Assembly (NCBI GenBank): GCA_028551475.1
Contig: CM052356.1
Coordinates: 28,795,884-28,859,883, forward strand
Length of the DNA: 64,000 bases
From: Casuarina equisetifolia
Taxonomy: Eukaryota > Streptophyta > Magnoliopsida > Fagales > Casuarinaceae
Reading direction: 5' to 3'
This document shows, in pieces, positions 48,645 through 61,700 of this stretch. A program made the translations under genes and the position numbers. The number at the start of each line of letters is the position of its first letter. The stretch's first letter is position 1. The notes beneath the pieces are model-generated. The model did not search any database. It worked only from the letters and a program-made list of their open reading frames with translations, and was not told the DNA's origin.

Positions 48645-48676
<32 letters not shown>
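48645..48676. repeat. (GA)16 microsatellite
   Basis: Perfect GA dinucleotide run upstream of the CBP60 gene. Confidence 0.95.
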
Positions 48677-48678
<2 letters not shown>

Positions 48679-48951
48679 CAGACAGGGCTGACATCACATC
48701 TGTATCATCCCCTTCAGGAGAGCGTTAAGACTTACCAGACCAAGTCATATCCTCTTACTTGATCTGTGAAGTGCATGCAGCTATACATGAAGCTTTTGCT
48801 AGTGCAAGAAACAGATTTGTTCAGCGCTAGGAAATGGTCACAAAAAGGTAATAGATCTGCATCAATTAGACGATTGCGGGGCTGAGAGATCAACTATATT
48901 GTCATTTGTAATTTAAAGATTGCAGCATATATGATTTCTGAGGCCAATGCC

Positions 48952-48960
<9 letters not shown>

Positions 48961-48990
<30 letters not shown>
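48961..48990. repeat. (AG)15 microsatellite
   Basis: Perfect AG run about 100 bases 3' of the ELMO-like stop codon, probably within or near its 3' untranslated region. Confidence 0.95.
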
Positions 48991-48991
<1 letters not shown>

Positions 48992-49095
48992 AGGAGACAA
49001 CTCAAAAGCAGTTTTCTTGGCTGCTTGTATAAATACCGAGGGTGGAACAATTCACTAGCTTGGTCTTAAAAATATAAATCGAAAGCCACAGGAAG

Positions 49096-52000
49096 CTATT
49101 CCCCCTCCCAACCCATTTGACGGGCACGCCGCTCCCACAAGGAAGTCACTTTCCTCTCCTTGATAAGCAAGGCCTCAGCTCGCTCTCTGGCCTCCTCACA
49201 GGTTTCGGTGGCAGCATTGCATTTTTCTGCCTCCCTCTGGTACTGAGAAGCCACCCTTTTGGCTTCACCAAAAGTAATGTTCATATGGCGGATGTGCTCC
49301 TCTGCAACAGCCTCCTGCAGCTTCAACTCCTCTGTCAGAAGATCGACAAATTGCTTCTCCATCTCCTGCTTGAGATCCGGGTCACTACTTCCACAATCTG
49401 TCCATTCCCATCATTGAAATCAAATAAATGAGGATGCAAATAACAAAAAAATAAAAATAAATAACCAGTCTGAAAGCAGTGCAAAGCGGGTGAAACAGGA
49501 AGGATCTACTGGAAAGGATTATCATGCCAATGAACTGGTCCTCATGCAGGGTCATGAAAGTGGGGACCAACAGGTGCCACCAACCAGATCCAGTGGAAGA
49601 GTACCTTAAAATTTACAATGACAAGATAGTGTAGCTTATCTTATGTTCTAAGTTGTTTAAATTTTCAACTGTTAGAATTGGCAGAAAGAAACCATCAAGT
49701 AAAAGCCAGGAAAGAAGTACCACTGGGAGAGAGCTATATGGGTATATAAAGGTTAGACCCCCAAAGTTTGACAAAATCAACTTTATGGAAACATTGAAGT
49801 TCTTAAGAAATTACATAGCATTACAGTCAGAATTATTTATCATTACAACCCAACTCAGAGTTGCCCAAACTATAAGAGAACACCATAATTCCTGATTATG
49901 TCTAACCTAGAAACGCAATTTAATCTCCGGATGAGCAGCAAAGTAGCATACCATGTATGGTCCAAAACATATGCACGAGAAGTTAAATAAAGCAGGCAAA
50001 ATAAACGAGTAAGACATCCCTTTAACCTAGAAAACTAAAGGCTAAAAGACTGATTTTGAAAGCTCGGCATTAATCTCTAGGATTAATAGAACATAGACGG
50101 ACATGGTGTATTAAAAACCACAGGAACTTCTTGACAAAATTAACAGAATAAAGATGAATACTCCAAATACTGAGTAACGTAGGCCAAGTTGAATCAGCAG
50201 AATGAGCTCTAACCTGTGACGGAGAGATTGGCCAGCCCTGCAAAAGAATATACAATATCCAGAACTGCCAACATTAGTATATATAGCATATCTATGGTAC
50301 AGGGAAACTAAAACTTCTGAATTCAAGCGAAAGTAATTGTAATGAGAAATAAGATAGAAAATACAAGGAAATAGACAAGAAGGATTCTCAGCTACGCATG
50401 CAAGCCCGGTAATAAGAACTTTGTGGACTGCTAAATGGAGGGGAAAAAAAAAAAAAAAAGGGCACGGAAACAGTTGCCAAGGACAGAATATGGAAAGGCA
50501 CATAGACAACCACCTAAATGTCAAGAAAGTGTCAATAATTCAAATGAACCCCTTTCCACAGAAACACTAGATCTAATATTAACTTTTGCCCAGTGAATGC
50601 CCATCTCCATCTTATCATAGGAGCAAAAACCCGGATTTCGTTTCTTTTCTTTTTTTTCTCTTTACAGCCATCATAGTGCTTTTGTCAAGATAGATAGCCG
50701 GACAGCAATATGCAGATTTAGATACCACATAAATTTAAACCAAAAAAATAAAGTGAGTAAACTCTTTTATAGAGATTGAAATCACTCAAGACACATCATT
50801 CCAAGCACAAAAGGGACTAAAAACAAGTGACTTGCAAAATCCACAAAAGAGACATCAAAGTGGACCACAAATGAGCTCAGCTTCCAATCAATCATAACAT
50901 AGTTTGCTTCATGATATAAGTAGGTACAGGAATATACTGGCACACGTTAGTCAACAAAACATAAACACTCAACTCAAATGCACAGAAGTAAAGATGATAA
51001 TTGGTGCAACAGCTCTGGAAAAGATTTTGCAATTAATTGCAAATTTTTAGAAGTATATTCAGCTTATTTGCCAAATATGCATAAGCAACATACATGCAAA
51101 GAATGTAGAACAAAATCCAGCTTACTCATGATATCAACTATTAACTCTGGATCATCAATATATCAGATACACAAGGTCTTTTTCTTTCTTTTCTGTGATT
51201 CCAACTTAAAATGCTTCCCATATGCCTTGATCATTCTTGGATTTTCCAAGAATTGCCACAAACATGGTTGATTTATCCATTCAAACTGGATAATGATAGA
51301 TGTTAATATGGCTTTTGTTATGCAAGTCACTAGAAGTCATGCAGCTAATCAATGACACCTATTTACTACCAACATCAAGTGCATTGCAAGAAATATTGAT
51401 AAAGGTATCGCGCTACTGGTTGAGAATATAATAGAAGATTTATTCACACTGTAAAAAATGTCTAATTGATAGTTTTCCAAAATAAAGTTTCACGTAGAAT
51501 TCCATTTTTCTCTTTCTTGTTGATGCTTTTCTTTTTTGGAGAGGGGAGACAGGAAGGTCGTGGGGGACATTGATTGGCTTCGGATGTGGTTATACCATAT
51601 TCAGATATTGCCGAGCAGTATGCATGGAATCAAACTCAAAAGACGACCGTTTAGAGTCACATATAGCTAAAGCTCAAGGACTCTTAATACACCATGTATT
51701 TCTGCTATAGAATTGGTGCGTAAACATTTGTAAACTGAAATTTAAGAGTCCATATGGCAAAATAATCCTCAATTGCGAATAAGGTACGTTTTTCAGTTGC
51801 ATTTGAAGGAAAGAAAATTGCCAGGCATGTAAATAGAGCACATAAGATGGGACAAGGCCAGATCTTAATGGTTTTCCTGCAGTTACAGAGGCAAATACAT
51901 GAGATCAAAGAAGAAACAAAATCATGAGGACTGAGTCACCCAGTTCCATCCATACGCAAAAACCCAGGAACTGAAATGTCTTCTATTCGTCCAATAAGTT

Positions 52001-52366
52001 GGCATGCCCATATAGAAAGGAATGCGAACAAGAACAAAACGTTCAAATCCGCAACAGATCAAAATCCCGAAAAGAAAAATAGTAATACCTGGTAGTTTCA
52101 TTGTAACAAAAGAGAATTGAAAGGCAAAAATACACCTCTAAACATGAAATGGAATTCACTCCAGGAAACTATTCCCAGAAAGACAACAGAGTGGAAAGCT
52201 CAGAAACCCAAATCGACAAATTGGGATCCCTTGCTCTCACATAGCGCAGCATGACCCAAAAAAAAATAATCCAAGCCTGAATTGGGTTTAATTTTCTCAA
52301 CCTAATCCACAGCACAAAAAGAGAAAGAGCTCCCATATCAAAAACAAGTGACACCGACGAAAAACC

Positions 52367-52411
<45 letters not shown>

Positions 52412-52731
52412 CATCGCTTAATTCATTTCAATCAAATGCAACTGACAAAAGAACAGAAATTTTCAGCATCCAGAAACAAAAACACCAAATCAAAATCAAA
52501 ACAACAAATTACCAGACAGAAAAGACAGGGGTCAATACCAGGAGCAATCTTGAGAAGGGACAGGGGAGGAGGGCAATCGCAGACGCATGGAGGGCAAGAG
52601 GCTCTGGAACCACCCAGCCTTATACTCTTCTTGTACTTCCAATACAGAGCCGGCCCGCAAACTCCCAAAGCTGACACCACCGCAAACACCACCAGACAAC
52701 ACCTCAAACATGCCCCAGATCGCCTTGACAT
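49096..52731 (-). CDS. DUF1068 / ELMO-like small membrane protein
   Basis: Three exons: 52539-52731, 50214-50237 (24 nt) and 49096-49397; 172 residues. The start MSRRSGACLRCC is chosen because a transmembrane helix (about 9-30, CLVVFAVVSALGVCGPALYW) follows directly. The upstream in-frame extension has no ATG. A Cys/Pro-rich stretch (SCPPCVCDCPPP) follows the helix, then a charged, coiled-coil-prone domain (EKQFVDLLTEEL, RVASQYQREAEKC, ERRARQMGW). This layout matches the plant DUF1068 family. Arabidopsis members (ELMO proteins, NKS1) are Golgi membrane proteins needed for homogalacturonan pectin synthesis and cell adhesion, and a scaffold role here is inferred from that family. Intron 1 is 2.3 kb and carries an (AT)n tract. 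The 24-nt exon is supported by phase and both splice sites. Confidence 0.87.
52371..52409. repeat. (AT)n microsatellite in intron 1 of the ELMO-like gene
   Basis: A run of 19-20 AT units lies about 130 bases after the exon 1 donor. Confidence 0.95.
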
Positions 52732-54899
52732 CTCTATCGCTCTCGCTCTCGCTCTCTGTATCAAGAACACTCTCTCTCTTTTTCTTTCTCAAACAGTGAA
52801 ATCCGACGCGGAACTGGTTAGTTAATGAAGTGTTTATCTTTTGGTCTCATTATAGAAAGGAGTCGGTGTGGCTCCACATAAATGAGCTGTAATCAAAATG
52901 TCACCACAGCAGACCACTCAAACTCCTTTTTCTCAGTCAAAGCCATTACCTTTTAACAAGGTTGGGGGCGGGGGAGGTAAGTTCCCAATGATCCAGAAGT
53001 CAAGCTTCTTAGGATCTCACTCACCCCCATTCCATGGACACTTGAATATTCATTTTTCTTGCCGGTTCTTTCTTTATCTCTTTTTGCTTGACATTTTAGC
53101 TTCTGCTTGTTTTTGCTGATGGTTTTGCTTTAGAAAAGCTTCATGATTGACAATGGTTACCAAGTCATATTTGTAATGGAAGAAAAAAGATCATGCCAAA
53201 CCGTAAAAAAATAAAAATCATATAGTCATATTTTTGGGACGTCCCCAAATCGTTAGAACTTGTGCAATACACTTTTAGAGAGCCTAGAGTTCTAGAAAGT
53301 AGTTAACTCTAAATAGGACTTACTAATGCAAGCCACACAATTATTAGTTCATGCATTGTTTAATCCTTGAGTGGCATGATATTAATCTATCCATCCAATT
53401 TATATTGGCTTCCTTTGCTTGATAAGCCAATATGGGTCATCTTTTGTTGCAACTGAAGAATCAGTATAGTGAGCCCCAAGCAATGATTTAGTGGTAAGAT
53501 TTTAAGTTATGATTCGATAAACTGAAAACAAAGTTAAAAAAGAAAATGTTTTCAAAGTCCACTTTATTCCTTAAAATTATTACTTTTAGATAAAAATATA
53601 TTCATATCTAAGAAACATAATAGACTAGTATATTGGTATTTTAGTATACTCTCTCATCCTAATATGAGGAAATATTTTTAATAAATACTCAATTTATGGA
53701 AAAAAAAAAATCTTAATTAACGCTTAAATTTTGATATTCTATTAGAATATTTATTCATCCCTCAAAACTAACATACAAAACATAATAGGTCAATACATTA
53801 AAAATATATAACCTACAAACTCTCAACATAGAGTAGTGCACTACTTTAACAAGCTCAAGGTCCAAACCATAGAAAACAAGAGATTCACATACAAAAAAAG
53901 TTCGTTGATACTCCTAAAGCTACTAGAAACAATGTTTATGGTACAAAGAGGAAGGTTAAGATGACTTTTTTCTGTAGATATGTGTAAGAATGGTGAGAAT
54001 GACCTGCCACGCCATAAGCAATAGTAGTAGTACGACACCAACCGTCCAAGCTAGTAATCATGGTTTGCTAAGTACTTCTTGTTGAAAGTTGGACTTTCAA
54101 TAGTTTGTCTTCTGATACAATTTATTTACCTCATTGAACAACTTAGATAAGTAACACTAATCAATATCAAACCACAAACTCTTTCCCAATTTAATTATGA
54201 AGGTGCCAAGCTGCGTTGGCTCCACCGTTAGTCACTTTGCGTTCCTAAAGGTAATCAAAGCCACTCTCAATGACCGAAAGGCAATCCAAGAATGTAACAC
54301 AAGCATTGATTTGCAAGAGGCTCCTTGTGTCATTGCTTGAATGCCACATTGTTGAGTAAAAGAGATCTCGTGAAATCTTATATGTTTATTCGGGACACCT
54401 CAATTACATGTTTCTTCGATGTAAAAAACAAGAAGTTTTATGCCTTGGATAGCTTGATCCCAAACCCTACAAGTCAAAAGCTTCAAGCTTCAAGATGTAA
54501 GGAAAAAGTTGGTTTATGTCTTATCATTAATCGATATCCTCGGTTTGAATGGCGTTAAGCTAGGCCGAACCAAGTCAATGCAAGGGTTGCTTTTGAGGAG
54601 TATGTTTTGGCACAAATTCCTAAGAGACGCAAGGATCTCGTCAATACTTAAAGAATCCTAAAGCAAGCAAGGATAGGGATGGTTATCTTGTCTACCCGTG
54701 CCTTTTGGTGGTCTGAGGTATCTCTTCTGGGACCCAAAAAAAAAAAAAAGAAGGGAGTTCTGAGTTCTCAAACAAGAGAAAGTCCCTGTAGAGATAGGAT
54801 AATATTCACGATATTGTGATGAGAAGTTCTAGGGGATCGTTCTATATCTTGCTGTCAAATGTGCAATATAATACTAATATGAAGCTGATACTACCAAAG
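52732..54899. other. Intergenic, no supported gene
   Basis: The start is the promoter/leader of the ELMO-like gene (TC-rich). The rest is AT-rich, with only short frames. The 77-codon plus frame at 54325-54558 has no recognisable domain. Confidence 0.4.
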
Positions 54900-56115
54900 G
54901 ACGGGAGAACTCAGAGCTCAGTTGGAAAGGGATAACGCACCCTTCCAAGTATCAAAATTTCTCTCGGGCTATTCAATGTGGGACTCGAACCACATCTTTT
55001 CTCTCCTAATTTAGGCTTTGGATCCCAAAAAAGGCACCAACCCCACAAGGTCAATTGCACCGCTAAGGGATCCTAGTCCTTAAGGATACTAATACTCGAA
55101 AGGTGAACTCCTAAATAGTAGCTTTGATACCACTTGATACTATCAAGGAGTGGAAAACTCTCTCCAAAAGATTAGCTCAATAGTGAAGGGACACCTTATA
55201 ATATTTTTTTAGTTGCTCAATGTAGGACTCGTATCACATTATTTCCTCCCCCAATCCATGCTTTGTTTCCTCACAAAGGTCACTGGTCCCAAGTTGGCTA
55301 CACTACCAAGGGATCTTGATCCTAAGGATACTATTGCCAAAAGGTGAGGTGCCTCTAACACCACTTACAAGTCATCAAGGGGTGAGAGAACTCATGCTGA
55401 AAAGTTATTTCAACAGGAAAGAAACATTATACCCTTACAACTCCCAATATTTCTCTTTAGATACTTGATATGAGACTCGAGCTACACCATCCCCTCTCCA
55501 ATCCAAGCATTGCATCCCTACAAAGACACCTCATTATTTGTCATCATTAAAATAAATATGAAAATAACACATATTTCTAATAATACTAACCCCACAAGGT
55601 CAACTACACCATTAAGGGATCCCAATCCCAAGATATTGTTGCTAGGAAGTGGACCTCTATAAAATGGCTTCAATACCACTTGATACTACTAAGAGATGAG
55701 ATAACTCTATCATGAAAAATTAGCTCAATAATAGAAAGATATTACACGTTTAGAAGTCTCAAAATATCTCTTTAGTGGCTTTATATGGTATAAGTGGTAA
55801 CTAAAGAAATATTCTAGTACTTAAAAAAGTGTGATATCCCTCCCCTGCTAAGCTAGCTTTTCAGGGTGAATTTTCCTATTCTTTAATGTTATCAAATGGT
55901 ATTAAAGTCAACATTATACTGGTAGTATCATTAGGATTGGGATTCTTTGGTGGTGAAGCGGGCCTTCCAAGATTGGGGCCTTTGTAAGGATGCAAAGCTT
56001 GAACTGGAGGAGAAAATTATGTAGCCTAAATTTCACATCAGATAACTAAAGAGATATTATACGACTTATAAAGATAATATTTCTCTCCTATCAAATTAAC
56101 TGTTTGGTGAGTTAC
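54900..56115. repeat. Degenerate tandem repeat (unit about 240-310 bases) ending in an inverted copy
   Basis: Units start near 54905, 55141, 55381 and 55691. Each has the same order of landmarks: 'agaactc', 'tagctcaa/cag', 'atatttctctttag', 'gactcgaac/gctacac', 'ccaatccaagcattgcatcc', 'aaggtca.ctacacc.ttaagggatc', 'ttgatacc' plus 'acttgatact'. From about 55791 the same landmarks appear in reverse complement up to 56115, with a palindromic centre near 55775-55810. On the minus strand the units carry GGTATCAAAGC and GGTTCGAGTCCCAC, which resemble tRNA-derived promoter boxes. No open frame is conserved. Confidence 0.7.
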
Positions 56116-56971
56116 CGCACAATCCCTTAACAGCAAGTGGATCTAGAATGGACCAACCCAGACATGAAAAATGGTCTTCAAGTGTTCAGTCCAATAGTTC
56201 TCCCAAACACAATCCACTCACAGCACTGCCGTAATAAAGAATGTAAATATCAACGACAATCATTCGAAGGCCTTTTTCCTAATGAGTTTGACATGTCCAC
56301 ACAAGGACGACATTAGCAACGATCAGAACTTGTTCTGTCATTGGTCTGTGATGACCCTATTTATTGCAAAGAACCTTCAAGAATTCTCCCATCTTTAAAC
56401 CCAAGAAATCAACCAAATCTATCCCGCATTTCATTGATTTGCCGATGTGACCATAATCTTATCATGGACCAGTGTCACAAATGGAAGGAATCCCGTAATA
56501 GGAAAGAGTAATCTAATTTCAGAACTTCTTTGCCTTTTTTTTTCATCCCTTTCCCTTTCTCTTTCTCTCTGTCCCATATTTTTACGCATCGGACCCTTAT
56601 TCAAGTCATGATCCTGATGTGATATATTTTGGTCCTATGCTTTTTCTTGCTTGCTAAGTCTTTTTTTTCCCTCCTACTTCCTTACCAAGTTTGCTACTTC
56701 TCAAATTTCCAAACCCTTTTGCAAGGCAAAGAAAAAGGAAATATCCCATAGATACTAGAAACTCCCATACATATCCTCTAAGTTTGACCGTTCACGCCAC
56801 AAATGTAAGGCTCACAGTCCTCCACGCAGCCCCACGTATCACATCGTTACTTACTCAGACGTAAAATCCTCCCCACAGCTTTATAAAAACTGACAGCTAA
56901 AACCGCAGGCGTTTTCAATTGGAAACTGCTTTCCTAAAGGATTCATCCTTTCTCTCGTTCATTCCGAATCA
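56116..56971 (+). promoter_or_regulatory. Upstream region of the lipocalin gene
   Basis: No gene is seen before the TATA box TATAAAA at 56882-56888, which lies about 85 bases before the start codon at 56972. An ACGT core (CCCACGTATC, near 56831) could be a G-box/ABRE-like stress element, but this is weak evidence. Confidence 0.55.
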
Positions 56972-57760
56972 ATGGCAAACAAAGAGATGGAAGTGGTGAA
57001 GGGTGTGGACCTGAAGAGGTACATGGGGCGCTGGTACGAGATAGCCTCGTTTCCGTCGAGGTTCCAACCCAAGAATGGAGAGAATACAAGGGCTACGTAC
57101 ACTCTGAGAGACGACGGGACCGTGAATGTGCTCAATGAGACCTGGAGTGACGGGAAGAGAGGGTACATAGAAGGTACAGCTTACAAGGCTGACCCCAACA
57201 GTGACGAGGCAAAGCTCAAAGTGAAATTCTATGTGCCTCCATTCCTGCCCATCATCCCCGTGGTTGGAGACTACTGGGTTCTGTACCTTGATGAGGATTA
57301 TCAGTATGCGTTGATTGGCCAGCCTAGCAGGAAGTATCTCTGGGTATGCCTAAGATCCTTGTAGAGAATTTGTTTTTACTGTTAATCATCACTTCTGCTT
57401 TCTGGGACTGTTACTTTATGTTCTTGTCCATCACATATAGTAGCATATATCGTTTTCCTCGCAAAAGTTAAAGGTTTTCGGAGGTTCTGCAGACTTTCTG
57501 TTAACTCAAAATTGTGGTTTGTGTGTGCTTAATTTATGAGATTTGTCGATTTTTTATTGTGGTGTGTGCCTCAGATACTGTGCAGGCAAGCCCACATGGA
57601 TGATGAGATCTACAATCAGCTGCTTGAGAAGGCGAAGGAGGAGGGGTATGATGTGAGCAAGCTTCACAAGACTCCACAGAGTGATCCTCCACCGGAGGGA
57701 GAAGAAGGACCCAAGGACACCAAAGGGATCTGGTGGATTAAATCCATCCTGGGAAAATAG
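56972..57760 (+). CDS. TIL: Temperature-induced lipocalin (TIL)
   Basis: Two exons, 56972-57343 and 57575-57760, give 185 residues, the usual TIL length. Lipocalin block 1 is GRWYEIASFPSRFQ (the GxW motif, Trp21), and block 2 is in VGDYWVLYLDEDYQYALIG. The exon junction follows the Trp of YLW and continues ILCRQAHMDD (block 3 Arg). There is no signal peptide, as expected, since TIL proteins attach peripherally to the plasma membrane. The C-terminus is Pro/Glu-rich and then hydrophobic (WWIKSILGK). TIL proteins bind small hydrophobic ligands and protect membranes in heat, cold and oxidative stress. A poly(A)-like AATAAA lies near 57823. Confidence 0.95.
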
Positions 57761-58758
57761 GGGTTACTCTTATATGTGACGTATTTGTATTGTATTCATG
57801 TTCATTGTACAACTACATGTAAAATAAAATATCAATCCCCGATTCCAGCATATCTGGGTTGGGGATGTTGTATGTTATTTTGTAGTAGTTGTACAGACAG
57901 TAAATGGGTGTGTCGCCTTCATCCCGGAATAAGAAGTTCAATTTGTGAAGTGTTTCCGCGAACCTTATCTGGATCGTTGCTTCAGTGTCAAAGTTTGATA
58001 TATGATATGAACGTGGTGAATTGATAATGTTGTTTAGAAATGGAATCCAAGAATGTGCAAATGGGTCCCTAATCGACCTTATCGGTGAATCGTTGTATGT
58101 ACACCGATGGTGACTGATCTGTCGGTTTCTAAAGAGCAGGACCCAGTGCAGAGCCGAGTTCATCGTCTTCAGAACTCCATAACGTGACGCTACGGGTAAC
58201 TGTGCAAGAAGATATGATTCTCTCGGAAATCCTCCTATGACAGCCCAACAACCAAAAAACCATTTGATGCCTAGGGATAGAGAAAGAGAATCAAGTCTAA
58301 ATGGCACCAGCGTATTTTCCCAAGAGACCTCTCCATAGAAGTAAGTATCCACAAGTGTGGTTGGTTGAGTGAACTTGACTGGCTGTGTTGATGAAGCAGC
58401 AGGACTATGATTCGGCTAACAACTTGTGGACAAACTTCCAAGGAGACATCCTCTTTGGACGAACAATAGCCGAATGGCTTCCAAAGAACAAGTGGAATTA
58501 TGCATATATACTGTAAGAGTGCGATAGGTGAATCACAATACATCTGAATTAAACTTTTCAAGCACAAATACTATAGCAGATAAATCTTGCTGACACACGG
58601 CTTCGGTTCAGAAAATGTGAGGACATCCACAGAGTCTGCCACGCAAACGAGTGATAAATGATATACAGGAAATACAATCACGATTTGTCGTCCATCAGCG
58701 TCAACACTAGAAAATCCGATGCTACCGCTGAGTACTTGCTGCCGCTTGCTTCAGAAAC
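57761..58758. other. Convergent 3' regions of TIL and YKT6
   Basis: The region between the two stop codons. A 179-codon minus frame at 57813-58352 starts with GTG, has no domain, and lies where the 3' untranslated regions are expected, so it is not called. Confidence 0.45.
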
Positions 58759-61700
58759 TTACAATATACTACAACACTGATTTGTCTTCTTTGCCTGCTT
58801 GTAGAACATCTGTTTCAACCATCACCAACAAAAGGTTTGTTTAAATTAGCAGCAAGTTTTTGACCACTGTTCATTTCAAGATCATATATATGGCTAAAAA
58901 GGATCCTTTATAGACTCAATACCAAAGAAACCAGCTCATGGGAGTGAACTTCATATAAATGCTTGGACTGCAATCCCTAACATTGCTGGGGCAATGTTTC
59001 TCATACAAGATTGTTTTGAGATAGTACAACCAGACTCTGATCAGTAGATTCATCCTGATTCTCAGAGTCTATTAAAAATCAACCATCACATACTTGCCAA
59101 TATAAAAGGACAAGGGGAGTTGAGGTTGTTGTTTTAAACTCATTTGGTCATTATTTCCTTAAAGAGCCCAAAACAACTCCATTGTCTATGCAAATGAGGA
59201 AACCGTGCAAAGAAAAGAGAATAAGATTTGAGGATCACAGACCCGGTCTATGCACATACATGCATAGTCAAGTACCTCAAACATGCATCTCTGACTACTT
59301 TAAGGGGGTAACATGATATTTTATAAAATATGCAACATGCATGCTATATCTGCTCGAGTAGTGATGCCAAACCCCATTTACAATCCAAAGTGAAAAGCTT
59401 ACTCAGTGCCCATATCTAATGTAGTCTCCCCAGATTAAGTGACTCGTGGCCTACATGGCACACTTGACATAAGACAACACAACATCATAGTCAAACTCAT
59501 CAGCTAAAGAGTACAATAGCATAATGGAGGATGATAAAAAGTGAAACCTAAAAGCAAATGAGCTAAACTAATAGGCTTCTGCAGTAAATTATGTATGAGA
59601 TCTGTACATGAGTATGCATGGTAGCAAATGCATAATAGTAGCATCGAAAGTTTCTCAACAAACCTGCGATGCTGCACTGAGATCTGAACTCTTCTCAACT
59701 AAGCTGTCCAGTTTCTCACCTCGTTCAAGTACACTGTCAATAGTTTTATGCTGCATCAAAGAAGAGACACTTAAGAGTAAGAGAGAGAAAACAAGGAATT
59801 AAGACCACATGTTACTTAATATCCAACAACAAGTCAAACAAGATTATTCTCCCAACATGTAAGCTAAAAATGAGGTATCCATTTTCCCTTTTTTAGCCTC
59901 CCAGTCCCACGCATATCACAGACAGCAAACAACATAAGTAAGCTGACAAGCCAACTTACTCAAATAGCAGACTGGAAATTCCAATCCACTACATGCAGCA
60001 GGATTTTACCTTGGGGTTCCAGAACCGTTTGCATTGGACTTATTGCAGTTACTAAAAGTAGAAATTTGGATATTTTGAAAAGAAAAACTCACTTATCGAA
60101 AGTGAAAATTTCTGTCCCAAATTCTTCCATTACGAAATGAGAAAGCAAAAATAAGTCGAATGGACTGACCATTTAGCAACATGATGACTGCCTTTACTCC
60201 ATCTCCTTTCTCATTGCTAATTAGTTGGTATCCCCAAATGGAAATCGGATGTTAAACACTAATACAGACCAAAATATTTTTGTTTTAGAGAACTCCCACC
60301 ACTGCATATGCTTTCACATGCAACTGAAAAGCACAACATTGTTGGTAGCTGTACAGATCATTATATCATCCACAGTTTCAGTGCAGAACTTAATGCTGTG
60401 ATCCAAGAAACATAAGAAACCTTGCAAGGCTACACCCACTGTTCTACCAAACATGGGTTATCAGGTTATACATTCAATTATTGTGTCCCTCTATGGAGGA
60501 GGGAACCTAAAATTAGTCTAACACATTCTTCATTTATACCTCATTTAATATAGTCCCTATAATAAATTTTTCTTTTGGGGATTTTCATTCAGTATTCTGC
60601 ACAACTCAAACTCCCTTTTAAAAAGATATAAAAACCGAAGGATTCATTTTATTGAGGCCATCTTAAATTCCAAAACCTGTAAATGGCAGCTAAAATGTTG
60701 ACACAGAATTGACCAAAGACAAGCCAATTAAATTGCTCAAAGATGCTTGCTCAACCAGGGGAAATGTATAAAGATGAGTAGAAAATGGATCTCTAGACTC
60801 TTATGGCCATGAAAGAAACACAATACAATTAATACAGATCCAATACTAACTAAACCATAGTAGCAATAATTTGGTACTCACAAGGATAATTTTAGTTTCA
60901 TCCAGCTCCCTCTGAATTTTCAACAACTTATCAGCCTCTGCTGGGTCCTGGAGAGTTAAACCAGGAAGAGAAGTTCTTTCAGTCATAACTAATTACAACA
61001 GTTGACAAAAATAGGCAAAAAGGAGAGAGAGAGAGAGCTAAACTGATATAGAGTAACTGGGAAAAAGATACACCATTTGATATATTCGCTGCCTCTCTGA
61101 TCTGACATCAAACAAAGATGAAATATAGAAATACCTGGAATTTTGCCAAAGCTTCATTAAGATAGGGCCATGCTTCGGTACTATCTGCTTGTGCATTCCT
61201 CCATGAATCACCAAAATTTTTCTGATACTCATCTAGCACCTGACAACATTATAAGCACCATCTACATTTAACTCAATCACAACTCACATGTCATTTGTTC
61301 AGCAGTCCTAGAACCTCAATTTACAAGAACCTCATTTCCATAATATCATGTATCCTTCATTACAGCATCTAAACCTCAACATAAGCTCTAAGACCTCAAT
61401 AGTTCATTAGGTCATCACTCAGGCAATCTCTCCCAAACCTCTACACTCAAACATGCACTTCAGCGCATTATGGCTACAGAGTCATAGCCAAAGTGCAGAG
61501 AGAAACAAGAGTTACAATATTAGGGGTATGCTTTTTAATTCCTAGAGCATATCTAAATCCTTGTCTTCCGCTTTAAGGATATTTTAAAACTAGAACATAA
61601 AATGGTATGAACATCAATGGATTTTCAAAAGCTTTGACAGCATCGTAAATCACCTGGGGTTTGGTCACACTGACTGATACTTCACCTCTCTAAAAGGGAA

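Larger units (their letters stand above)
47957..49095. other. CBP60 promoter side and 3' region of the ELMO-like gene
   Basis: No gene is supported. It holds two GA microsatellites (48645-48676 and 48961-48990). Short frames such as 48147-48548 have no recognised domain. Confidence 0.45.

Noticed and set aside
54900..55140. Possible tRNA gene on the minus strand (boxes like GGTATCAAAGC and GGTTCGAGTCCC)
   Set aside because: The boxes are about 130 bases apart and no cloverleaf can be folded. Best seen as part of a repeat.
57813..58352. 179-codon minus-strand frame between the lipocalin and YKT6 genes
   Set aside because: It starts with GTG, has no recognisable domain, and overlaps the expected 3' untranslated regions of two convergent genes.
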